A stretch of 60,781 nt of DNA, taken from Megasphaera elsdenii (GTDB lineage Bacteria; Bacillota; Negativicutes; Veillonellales; Megasphaeraceae). The stretch is from positions 1-60,781 of the forward strand of contig NZ_JAJBQV010000013.1 in assembly GCF_020539865.1 (NCBI RefSeq), in the 5' to 3' direction. Both the position numbers and the translations under genes were made by a program. Below the pieces are notes generated by a model. The model saw only the letters and a program-made list of their open reading frames with translations, was not told the origin of the DNA and made no database searches. Positions 39,696-47,210 of this stretch are shown in pieces (within the stretch, counting starts at the first letter, position 1; each line of letters starts with the position of its first letter).

Positions 39696-40165
39696 CTAGA
39701 CTGAACCGGGAGCAGATTGCCAAAAAACTGCTGGAAAGAGCTGGCCTTCAGCCCGGCGAAGCCTTCCATACCATCCACAACTACATCGATGTCGATGAGA
39801 TGATCCTCAGAAAAGGAGCCATCGCCGCACATAAGGGTGAAAAGGTCCTTATTCCCATCAACATGCGTGACGGAAGCATCCTGGCCATTGGCAAAGGCAA
39901 TGCTGAATGGAATTACTCTGCCCCGCACGGCGCAGGCCGCATCATGTCCCGTACACAGGCAATCAAAGAGCTTTCCCTCAAGGAATACCAGCAGGAGATG
40001 GCAGGCATATATACGACATCGGTAAACGAAGGCACCATCGACGAAGCTCCTATGGCCTATAAATCCCTTGATGATATCTTGGATGTCATCGGTGACACCG
40101 TGGACGTTATCGACGTGATGAAACCAGTCTATAATTTCAAGGCGGCAGAGGAGAAGCATTTCTAA
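39680..40165 (+). pseudogene. rtcB: RtcB RNA ligase, 3' fragment
   Basis: The open segment encodes the C-terminal third of RtcB: FARLNREQIAKKLLERAG, IHNYIDVDEMILRKGAIAAH, IPINMRDGSILAIGKGNAEW and NYSAPHGAGRIMSR, the last holding the guanylylated His region. The frame starts abruptly at a stop codon at 39677, and no rtcB 5' part is in the window. RtcB joins RNA ends with 3'-phosphate. As it stands the fragment cannot be active; it marks one edge of the inserted restriction-modification segment. Confidence 0.8.
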
Positions 40166-40190
40166 AGCATCGGGAAGCAAAGTGACATAT

Positions 40191-41123
40191 ATGGAAAAAC
40201 TAGGGTGCATGAAACGGATTGATGACTTGCGGTCTATCTGGCCGCATGAGGAACAGGATTTTTCAAAATGGCTTGCCCAAAAAGAAAATCTGGAACAGCT
40301 GAGTGATGCCATTGAAATTGACCTGGAGCTTGAGAAAACGGAATCTCCAGTAGGAAGTTTCAGTGTAGACATCTACGCCCGCGAAAGCGGGAGTTCCCGT
40401 GGGATTATCATCGAGAATCAGCTGGAAGATACCGACCATGATCATTTGGGAAAAATCATTATGTATGCGGCAGGGAAAGACGCTGAAATTATAGTCTGGA
40501 TTGTCAAAAGGGCTCGTGATGAGCATGAACAGGCTATCGGATGGCTGAATCAGCATACGGATGAAAATATTGGTTTTTTCCTGATTGAAATTGAACTCTG
40601 GCGCATTGGGGATTCATTGCCGGCACCACGGTTTAATGTTGTAGAACGTCCCAACGAATGGGCAAAAACGGTAAAAGCTGCAGAAACCTTGACGCCACTG
40701 CGGAAATTCCAATTGAACTTTTGGCAGCAGTTCTGTGATTATGCCTTCGATAAAGACAGTAAGTTCAGCAAGAGCTTCTCATGCAGAAAGGCTTTCGCGA
40801 CCAATTGGTACAACCTAAGTACCGGCGTATCATCTGTGGTGGTAGAATTTACAATCAACACATCCCGCCATCGGGCGACAGCGGGCTTGTATGTTGCCAA
40901 GGGGAAGGATTGGTATAGGCAGCTGAAAGATAATCAAGATACGATAGAAAAGGAATTAGGCGCTTCCATTGAGTGGTCAGAAGGTGAAAAAGATGGACGT
41001 ATGCTTTTGACCAAGGAGCTTGATGCGGCGTTTGATAGAAAAGAATATAAAACTTACTTTGACTGGTTCATGGAAAAAGCACTTCTGCTCAAGAAGATAG
41101 CCAATCAGTACAACAACGATTGA
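40191..41123 (+). CDS. DUF4268-type protein with PD-(D/E)xK-like nuclease fold
   Basis: A 310-residue protein. The first 130 residues resemble an endonuclease-like fold, with VDIYARESGSSRGIIIENQL (Asp ... Glu-x-Gln, Gln in place of the usual Lys) and HLGKIIMYAAG. The C-terminal 150 residues, from PLRKFQLNFWQQFCDY, look like the DUF4268 domain, which ends FDWFMEKALLLKKI. Such proteins often occur near restriction systems and mobile elements; function is unknown. The start is taken as ATG 40191, with GTG 40182 as the alternative. The gene sits between fragments of rtcB and hsdM. Confidence 0.65.
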   Translation: MEKLGCMKRIDDLRSIWPHEEQDFSKWLAQKENLEQLSDAIEIDLELEKTESPVGSFSVDIYARESGSSRGIIIENQLEDTDHDHLGKIIMYAAGKDAEIIVWIVKRARDEHEQAIGWLNQHTDENIGFFLIEIELWRIGDSLPAPRFNVVERPNEWAKTVKAAETLTPLRKFQLNFWQQFCDYAFDKDSKFSKSFSCRKAFATNWYNLSTGVSSVVVEFTINTSRHRATAGLYVAKGKDWYRQLKDNQDTIEKELGASIEWSEGEKDGRMLLTKELDAAFDRKEYKTYFDWFMEKALLLKKIANQYNND

Positions 41124-41191
41124 AGTGAACACGGGGGTGTTCAAAATCCCTGCTATCGTTCGATTGTATCAAATACAGACACCTTTGAGAT

Positions 41192-42094
41192 ATGGCTTGC
41201 GGTAGCGGCTCGTTTCTTGTTCGTGCTATGACGCAGGCACTTGCCGATTGTCATACGCAGGCGGAAGAAGACGAGGTAAAGAAGCATCATATTTACGGGG
41301 TTGAATATGACGAGCTTGTTTATGGCCTCGCGACGACGAACATGCTGATTCACAGCGACGGCAATTCGAATATCGTTCAGGGTAGCTGTTTTGATGAGGT
41401 ACCACGATTTATCAAGGATGGCGTCAAATTCAATGTTGTGCTTATGAATCCTCCTTATAACGCTATGGCGAAGCAGATGCCAAAGGATTATTCCAAGACG
41501 TGGGGCAAAAGCAAGCAGGACCCGTCTAAGGGGCTGTATTTCGTTAAGTTCATTCTGGACCAGATGAACGAGCATGATATGCGGGGGAAGCTCGCTGTTT
41601 TACTTCCCATGGCATGTGCGATAGGCAACAGCACTTTGATGAAACAAATGAAGAACGCAATTCTTCGGAATAACACGTTGGATGCCGTCTTCTCGCTTCC
41701 TGACGATATTTTTTATCCGGGTGCAAGCGCCTGCGCGTGCTGCATGGTTTTTGATGTGGGTACGCCACACAAATCGGCCAACCGTGAGACGTTCTTTGCC
41801 TATTGCAAGGACGACGGTTTTAAGAAGCGCAAGAACCTCGGCCGAGTTGAACAGATGGACGAAAACGGCAATAGTCTATGGGCAACGATTGAGAAGAAGT
41901 GGATTGATACTTACAAGAATCGTGACGTTATTCCCGGTTTTAGTGCTCGCCATATGGTTACTGGCGATGACGAATGGCTGTGCGAGGCATATATGGAGAC
42001 CGACTACACGACGCTTACGGAAGAGGATTTCCAACGAACAATCAATGATTACCTCGCCTATCTTGTGAAGACGGGGGTAGTCTATGAAAATTGA
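41192..42094 (+). pseudogene. N6-adenine methyltransferase (HsdM-like), 5'-truncated
   Basis: The 300-residue frame opens inside motif I: MACGSGSFLVRAM corresponds to the family's DPACGSGSFL. The helical N-terminal domain and the first part of the SAM site are therefore missing. The catalytic NPPY motif is present in VVLMNPPYNAM, followed by GKLAVLLPMACAIG and the DDIFYPGASACACCMVF region. A stop lies in frame eight bases upstream of the ATG, so the loss is real. It overlaps the specificity gene by 11 bases as intact hsdM-hsdS pairs do. Confidence 0.7.
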
Positions 42095-43088
42095 TACGAA
42101 TACGTGGGGCTGGTTTCAGATAGGAAAGCTCTTTGACAAATTTGAGACAGGCAAAGGCCATGACACGTTGCTTAATGATGGCGATGATTGTCTCTATTTA
42201 GGGGCTAAGAAATCAGATAATGGCGTAATGAGAACTTGTGCTACTGACGATTCTATGCTTCAAGAGGGAAATTGCATCGTTTTCATCTGTAATGGTGCTG
42301 GGTCAGTTGGGTATGCCAATTACATGGATAAGCCTTTTATCGCAACAACCGATTTGGTGCTCGGATATGCAGATTGGCTTAACAAGAAAACCGGTTTGTT
42401 CGTAGCAACCGTTTTATGCAAAGAACGGTTCAAATACTCGTTTGGCAGAAAATGGAAAACTTATTTACGTAGCACAGAGATTAAACTTCCTGTAACAGCT
42501 GACGGTAAGCCTGACTGGGCATGGATAGAATCCTATATTGACTCGTTGCATAGTGAGCCACTAACTACGGGCAATGAAACGAATAACGTTAATTCACTTG
42601 AAGTTGGCAACTGGAGAGAGTTCTATGTGGGAGAGCTATTTGACTCGATTTATAAAGTAGCCTCATATCATGACGATGAACTCACGAGTGTGAGCATAGG
42701 TAATAAGAATGCTATTGCTTATGTTACAAGGACGGACCAAGATAACGGTGTCAAGTCGCTTGTATGCGATATAGGTCTCGCAAATATTGAACCGGGAAAC
42801 GCGATTGTTATTGGCGATACGACTTCAACGATTTCATATCAGCCAAGTCCGTTCGTGGCAGGGGAGCACATAATTGCGGCCCGCGCTGGATGGTTAAACA
42901 AATTTACGGGTTTGTTTATTACTTGCTTGCTGAGGCAAGAAAGATATAGATATTCGTACGGTCGAGCCTATAAGCTTGACCTGATTCGAAATACAAAGCT
43001 CAAGCTTCCAGTAATGCCCGACGGTAAGCCAGATTGGCAGTTTATGGAGAACTATATTAAGTCGCTGCCTTATGGCGACAGGTTGTAG
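42084..43088 (+). CDS. hsdS: Type I/IIG-like restriction specificity subunit (HsdS-like)
   Basis: The 334-residue protein has two tandem target-recognition halves, each starting with a WGWFQIGKLFD or WREFYVGELFD type segment and ending in a near-repeat: KLPVTADGKPDWAWIESYI near residue 130-150 and KLPVMPDGKPDWQFMENYI at the end (SLPYGDRL tail). This is the layout of specificity subunits that read a split DNA site. Without an intact HsdM it probably has no partner here, unless one is supplied from elsewhere. Confidence 0.72.
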   Translation: MKIDTNTWGWFQIGKLFDKFETGKGHDTLLNDGDDCLYLGAKKSDNGVMRTCATDDSMLQEGNCIVFICNGAGSVGYANYMDKPFIATTDLVLGYADWLNKKTGLFVATVLCKERFKYSFGRKWKTYLRSTEIKLPVTADGKPDWAWIESYIDSLHSEPLTTGNETNNVNSLEVGNWREFYVGELFDSIYKVASYHDDELTSVSIGNKNAIAYVTRTDQDNGVKSLVCDIGLANIEPGNAIVIGDTTSTISYQPSPFVAGEHIIAARAGWLNKFTGLFITCLLRQERYRYSYGRAYKLDLIRNTKLKLPVMPDGKPDWQFMENYIKSLPYGDRL

Positions 43089-43131
43089 AGTGATGCAAAA
43101 TGTCCGTCGCTCTTTGGGGCGGCGGGCTTTT

Positions 43132-43165
43132 GAACCTCTCCCGTTTCTATAAGCGGGAGAGGTTC
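43132..43165. repeat. Solitary copy of the IS605 right-end hairpin
   Basis: A perfect 12-bp stem, GAACCTCTCCCG (43132-43143) with CGGGAGAGGTTC (43154-43165). The loop and right arm, TTCTATAAGCGGGAGAGG and then TTCAA, equal those of the IS605 end at 297-319. No tnpB is next to it. It could be a remnant or a non-autonomous end. Confidence 0.65.
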
Positions 43166-43223
43166 AATCTCGCAGAAGTTCTGTAAAAGGGGTAGTAGTT
43201 GACGCTTTGAAAGAGGTGATACC

Positions 43224-43415
43224 ATGCATAAACTCACGTACGAAGACGTCGAACAGGCCCACATCGACCGCTTGAAGGCCCTGGGCTATACGGACGAAGA
43301 GATCCCGGGTATCCTTGAAAAGGAAAACGAACTGGGCTTCCTCTTGGAAGACAGCATCGCCATGGACCCGGACGGGGAATATGAAGAACCCATTCCAGAA
43401 CCCTTCTACCAGTAA
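43224..43415 (+). CDS. Small acidic protein of unknown function, 63 aa
   Basis: AAAGAGGTG precedes the ATG. The product is acidic and soluble: KLTYEDVEQAHIDRLKALGY and DEEIPGILEKENELGFLLED, then EEPIPEPF. Codon use (GAC, CTG, GCC) is like the chromosomal genes on the left. No family is recognised. A strong terminator follows within 25 bases, so it is an independent unit or the last gene of one. Confidence 0.6.
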   Translation: MHKLTYEDVEQAHIDRLKALGYTDEEIPGILEKENELGFLLEDSIAMDPDGEYEEPIPEPFYQ

Positions 43416-43436
43416 CCGTCTGTAAGAGAAGAAAGG

Positions 43437-43472
43437 AGCCCCTCTGGAAAATGCCAGAGGGGCTTTGTCTTT
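43437..43472 (+). terminator. Rho-independent terminator after the 63-aa gene
   Basis: AGCCCCTCTGG (43437-43447) pairs with CCAGAGGGGCT (43454-43464), then TTGTCTTT. Confidence 0.8.
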
Positions 43473-43484
43473 GTGTCTTTGCGT

Positions 43485-43519
43485 AAAAAAAGACGCCCCC
43501 TGCTAAAGCAGAGGACGTC
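43485..43519 (-). terminator. Terminator of the repeat protein gene (minus strand)
   Basis: On the minus strand GACGTCCTCTGC, a TTTA loop and GCAGGGGGCGTC form a stem (10 of 12 pairs), followed by seven T's. Confidence 0.78.
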
Positions 43520-43538
43520 TGACGCAATAGGTAGGGGA

Positions 43539-43880
43539 TTACTGGGGCGTATCGAAAGCCGGAGCGGCCAGGTAGTCATAGTTTTCGCTATAGCCGTGAC
43601 GGGAAGCTTCTTCCTTGAGCTTCTGGGCTTTCTGCTGTTTCATAGCGGTAAGCCATTCCTGCGGGGTATCGAAAGCCGGAGCGGCCAAGTAATCATAGTT
43701 TTCGCTATAACCGTGCATCGAAGCTTCTTCCTTGAGCTTCTGAGCCGTCTGCTGATTCGTAGCAGCTAACCATTCCTGGGGCGTATCGAAAGCCGGAGCG
43801 GCTGCAAACGCACCGCCGATAGAAAGGCTCATAGCCATAACGAGTAAACCTGCCATTTTTTTCATGTTCTTTTTCATCAT
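43539..43880 (-). CDS. Exported protein of tandem 39-residue repeats
   Basis: After a signal peptide (KKMAGLLVMAMSLSIGGAFA) the mature chain consists only of repeats. Each unit is AAPAFDTPQEWL followed by a Gln/Lys-rich helix (QQTAQKLKEEAS) and HGYSENYDYL. Two full copies are followed by a third cut short after AAPAFDTPQ. The DNA repeats are almost identical, so the copy number may vary. Several ATGs are possible near the start; the one at 43880 has better spacing to AAGGGAG. Function is unknown. AAAGTATA boxes lie upstream. Confidence 0.7.
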   Translation of the reverse strand: MMKKNMKKMAGLLVMAMSLSIGGAFAAAPAFDTPQEWLAATNQQTAQKLKEEASMHGYSENYDYLAAPAFDTPQEWLTAMKQQKAQKLKEEASRHGYSENYDYLAAPAFDTPQ

Positions 43881-43903
43881 TATCATACACTCCCTTTAAA
43901 ATT

Positions 43904-43957
43904 AAAAGTATGTAAAAGTAGAATATATAAAAGTATATTTAGTAAACTGAAAGTATA
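43904..43957 (-). promoter_or_regulatory. Four AAAGTATA-like boxes upstream of the repeat protein gene
   Basis: AAAAGTATG (43904), AAAAGTAG (43914), AAAAGTATA (43929) and AAAGTATA (43950) are spaced about 10, 15 and 21 bases apart. The same word recurs in the operator region at 44187-44232, so the adjacent Xre protein may bind both. Confidence 0.5.
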
Positions 43958-43962
43958 AAAAC

Positions 43963-44163
43963 TTATTGATTTTCTGCCAGAAATAAGAAATCTTCTATCG
44001 GAATCTGCAAAAAGTCGGAGAGTATCTGTAGATCCCGTACTTTAAGCAATTCGGGCCTCCTTTCCAGCTTTCTGTATGTCGTGACAGTTACCCCTAATGC
44101 TTTCGCGCATTCCTCTTGTGTTTTTCCCCGGAGTCGGCGGGCTTCAAGTAAGGATAACTTCAT
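43963..44163 (-). CDS. Xre-family HTH regulator, 66 aa
   Basis: The protein is essentially one Cro/CI-type helix-turn-helix: MKLSLLEARRLRGKTQEECA, KALGVTVTTYRKLER, then a short tail (LQIPIEDFLFLAENQ). The start is taken as ATG 44163, with GGAGG upstream; an ATG three codons earlier is possible. It is divergent from the next regulator, with a shared AT-rich region of TATACTTT boxes between them. It probably represses itself and the repeat protein gene downstream. Confidence 0.75.
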   Translation of the reverse strand: MKLSLLEARRLRGKTQEECAKALGVTVTTYRKLERRPELLKVRDLQILSDFLQIPIEDFLFLAENQ

Positions 44164-44186
44164 AGGCTCCATCACCTCCTGACACG

Positions 44187-44232
44187 TATACTTTACCACA
44201 TTTTATTATACTTTGCAAGGGCAAAAGTATAA
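44187..44232. promoter_or_regulatory. Operator region between divergent Xre regulators
   Basis: TATACTTT occurs at 44187 and 44207, and AAAGTATA at 44224. The last two form an inverted repeat, TTATACTTTGC with GCAAAAGTATAA, at 44206-44232. The placement before the 66-aa Xre gene suggests autoregulation. Confidence 0.6.
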
Positions 44233-44321
44233 TTTATTTTACCTTTAATATATTTTTTTAGCTAAATCATTGAAATATCTAGCTATTAATAGTAGTATTT
44301 TATATATAAGGAGGTATTCAT

Positions 44322-44819
44322 GTGACGATAGGGGAACATATCAAGAAATTCCGGACTGCCCACGGCATCTCGCAGAAAGAATTGGCCGAAGCCGGCGGCG
44401 TCAGCATCGGAGCCGTTTCCGCTTGGGAGCAGGATCGGAACACCCCGCGCCAGCGGGTGCTGATAAAACTGGTGAAGCATTTCAACGTGCCGATGGAGGA
44501 AATCACAGGAGAACGGCTATTCCCGGATACGCTTGAGTTAGGGCCCGGGGCTACAGGGACAAAGCCATTCTATACCCAAGAAGAAGCCCGGCTGATCTTA
44601 CAGTACCGGAAGCTGTCCCAGCGGGGAAAGAACACCGTACAGGCCGTGATACAGGCCCAGTTAGGGCATCAGACCATTACCCTGCCGGCCGTCGACACCA
44701 TCCGGGAAGACTGCCAGGATTTCCTGATGGATATCCAGAGTGCAGACCCGGAACTGGTCAAAGAATTAAGGAGATACTTCAATTATTTGAAAGGGATTGC
44801 CCGAAATCCTAAAGAATAG
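44322..44819 (+). CDS. Xre/Cro-type HTH regulator, 165 aa
   Basis: An N-terminal HTH (IGEHIKKFRTAHGISQKELA, GGVSIGAVSAWEQDRNTP) is followed by a C-terminal part of unknown type with FYTQEEARLILQYRKLSQRG and a terminal acidic helix. The start is GTG 44322, seven bases from AAGGAGG; the ATG two bases earlier is followed directly by a stop. It is divergent from the small Xre gene and is likely a phage- or ICE-type repressor. Confidence 0.8.
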   Translation: MTIGEHIKKFRTAHGISQKELAEAGGVSIGAVSAWEQDRNTPRQRVLIKLVKHFNVPMEEITGERLFPDTLELGPGATGTKPFYTQEEARLILQYRKLSQRGKNTVQAVIQAQLGHQTITLPAVDTIREDCQDFLMDIQSADPELVKELRRYFNYLKGIARNPKE

Positions 44820-44824
44820 GCAAC

Positions 44825-44863
44825 AAAAAAGGCTCCTCCTGCTTTATCGCAGGAGGAGCCTTT
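44825..44863. terminator. Bidirectional terminator between Xre regulator and adenine methylase
   Basis: A perfect 12-bp stem, GGCTCCTCCTGC (44831-44842) with GCAGGAGGAGCC (44849-44860). It has TTT on the plus side and six A's at 44825-44830 giving T's for the minus-strand methylase transcript. Confidence 0.88.
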
Positions 44864-44889
44864 GGCGTGTAGCAAAACGGGCCTTTTTA

Positions 44890-45729
44890 CTAGTAATTCG
44901 TAATGAGGACTTCTCGGCCCGTCCGGTGCGCCGCGTCCCGGTTGATGAGCCGCTTGACGGGGAGGGACTCTATCGAAAAGCCCTGATAGAGCTCCCGGAT
45001 AAAGGGCGTATCATGATTCGTGAGCATCAGATAACAGCCCCGGTCCGACAGCGTCCGGAAAAGCTGCGCCAGCCGGAGATGATCCGATGTCGGGAAGCCG
45101 TCCTTCGTGTATTTTTCAAAAGACGAAGGCGATAGCGGTGCGTAGGGACTATCGAAGAAGATGAAGTCCTCCGAGGTGGCCCGTAAGACGGCTTCCTCAA
45201 AATCCATACAGCCAATCGTGACGCCCTTTAAGAAACGCGACAGGGCCTCGAGGTTCGCCGTATCGTACGACGGGCGGACACTGCCGTTATAAGGGACATT
45301 GAAGCATCCCTTGGTATTGACCCGGTAGAGGCCATTGAAGCAGTGCTTATTGAGGAAGATGAAGAGGGAGGCCGTCTCTACGTCATACTGCGCGCCCTGT
45401 AGCTTCCGGTTGTAGCGGTCCCGGGCGTCATAGTAAAAGGCCGCTCCCGTTCGAGTAAGCGAAGTATCGAGCTTCGTAAGATCCGTCATGACCTTCCACG
45501 GGTCATCCCGGATCTGCAAGTACGCATTGATGAGGGCCCGGTTCAGATCGCTGATATGGCAGCTGTGGGGTTGGAAGTTCATGAAGACGGCCCCGCCGCC
45601 GACGAACGGCTCATAGTAATCCCGGAACTGTCCCGGCATACGCCGCGCGATCGCCGGCAGGAGCTGCCGTTTCCCGCCGGCCCATTTCACGAACGGCGAA
45701 AGGGCCGGGCGGAACGAAAGTATATCCAT
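44890..45729 (-). CDS. dam: Dam-type DNA adenine methylase with DSPY active-site variant
   Basis: The 279-residue D12-class methylase has FVKWAGGKRQLLP (SAM motif) at residue 13, YYEPFVGGGAVFMN, and the segment FLNKHCFNGLYRVN. The usual DPPY catalytic motif reads FFDSPYAPLS, so the first Pro is Ser. The protein otherwise keeps family length and order. It would modify adenine, possibly in GATC. It is the last gene of a minus-strand set that follows topB and an adhesin, as in conjugative elements that carry their own methylase. Confidence 0.85.
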   Translation of the reverse strand: MDILSFRPALSPFVKWAGGKRQLLPAIARRMPGQFRDYYEPFVGGGAVFMNFQPHSCHISDLNRALINAYLQIRDDPWKVMTDLTKLDTSLTRTGAAFYYDARDRYNRKLQGAQYDVETASLFIFLNKHCFNGLYRVNTKGCFNVPYNGSVRPSYDTANLEALSRFLKGVTIGCMDFEEAVLRATSEDFIFFDSPYAPLSPSSFEKYTKDGFPTSDHLRLAQLFRTLSDRGCYLMLTNHDTPFIRELYQGFSIESLPVKRLINRDAAHRTGREVLITNY

Positions 45730-45771
45730 AGGTCATCCTTTCCCTGTGCTCCCTATGGAAAAGTGAGGAAA

Positions 45772-47194
45772 TCAGGCTTTGGCAGCCATAAGGGCCGCGA
45801 GTTTTTCTTTAAGGTCAGCCATGTCCTTTTCCAGCTGCTGGTTCTTCTGATCGACGGCGGCCATCTGCTGGGCGATAGCCTGATTCTGGGCCGTGAGGAC
45901 CTGGTTCTGCTTCTGAACGGAAGCGAGGGTTTTCGTAAGGGCCGTACGAGACAGCGTGTTCGGACCGGACGGGCCGAGCTTGAAGGTGACGCCGGCACTA
46001 AGCATCGGATCGCCGTTGCCCATGGTACCGGCCAGGCTGATGATCGTATCTTCATTCGGATGGTAGTACGCACCGAGAGCTCCGGCGTTGGCACCTTTGT
46101 AGTGGCCGTAGCCAGCGGCAAAGTCGAGCTTGTTGTCCGGATCGAATTCGCCCGGATGGAGGCCAGCGAGAGCCGCGGCACCGGCACCGACTTTGTTGAT
46201 GTCATGCGACAGCTGGTTTGCGACGCGCTGTACACCGTTTGCGAGCGACCCGGCGACGTCCTGGACGTAACCGACGTTCGCGGCACTCGTTGCGTCTTTG
46301 GCATCCGTAACGATACCGGTGATTGTGCGGTTGATCGTGTTGCCATCGCTGTCCTTGCCGGAGAAGTCGACTTTCGTAGCGCCCTTATCGGCGGCCACGG
46401 TGATAGTCTGGGTACCTTCATCGTACTTCACGAGGCCTTCGCCCGTCGGCATGTCCTTGATGGCCTGATAGACGGCATCGCCGGTGACGACGTGGGCATC
46501 GCCGGCTTCGACTTTACCGGAAGCCTTGACAGCGACCTTGAGGGACCCGTTGCCGGCATCCGTCAGGACGATGTCATCGCCGTTCGTGAAGTTCAGCATA
46601 TTGTTCGAGGGGTTCACGGTCTTGAGTTTCGCGCCGTTGATCGTCGCATTCCAGCCGGTATTGACCTGGGTCTTCAAGGTGTTGATATCGGACTTGAAGG
46701 TGATGTTCTGTGTCTTCACGCGGGTAATATCCGTCTGGGCCTGGGCAATCGTCGAGTTGTTCTTGCTGAGGGCATCGGCGATGTCTGTGATACGGAGGTT
46801 CGTCGCATAGAGCTGACGGCCGTTGATGGCATCCTGACTGCCGGCCCCGAGGAAGCCGTCGGCGACGTTCTGAATCTTCGTGCCGTTGCCGTCGGTATTT
46901 TCAAGGCTGATGGTCTGGCCGTCATTGTCATAGACGACCGGTTCCGGGGTACCCGTACCAGTAGCCGCGAGGCTGACGAAGAGGCTGCTCGGCGAAACGG
47001 CCATCTTCGAGAGGGAGGCCAGCGATACGGTCTGCATACCGGCGGCCTTGGCCGGTGCCGAAGAGGAAGTTCCCGTCTGTGTACCCGTCGTACCCGACTG
47101 GGATTTGAGGTTCTTCATATAGGCCTGGACGGCATCGTTGGCGGCGTTGCGGCCAAAGCGGCTAAGAGGCTATAGATGCGTTTCGTACTTTTCA
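45772..47194 (-). CDS. Trimeric autotransporter adhesin (YadA-like), apparent frameshift near the start
   Basis: The C-terminal frame (to 47118 and beyond) has YadA stalk features, NVADGFLGAGSQDAINGRQL and VGYVQDVAGSLANGVQR. The barrel anchor follows (INKVGAGAAALAGLHPGEFD ... SAGVTFKLGPSG), with a final coiled coil. A well-placed ribosome site (AAAGGA) precedes ATG 47194, which opens MKSTKRIYSLLAALAA, but this frame stops after 26 codons. The adhesin frame is one base off and starts at a stop near 47167. A single indel would join them. If instead ATG 47118 is used, there is no export signal and no ribosome site. Confidence 0.72.
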
Positions 47195-47210
47195 TAAAAC
47201 TTCATCCTTT

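Noticed and set aside
41126..41143. TGAACAC/GTGTTCA hairpin after the DUF4268 gene as a terminator
   Set aside because: The stem is only 7 bp and no T-tract follows; it is too weak to call. It may mark the junction with the truncated hsdM.
45556..47175. A 539-codon plus-strand frame opposite the adhesin and dam genes
   Set aside because: No ribosome site or recognisable domain; the minus-strand adhesin and methylase show clear motifs. It is an antisense shadow.
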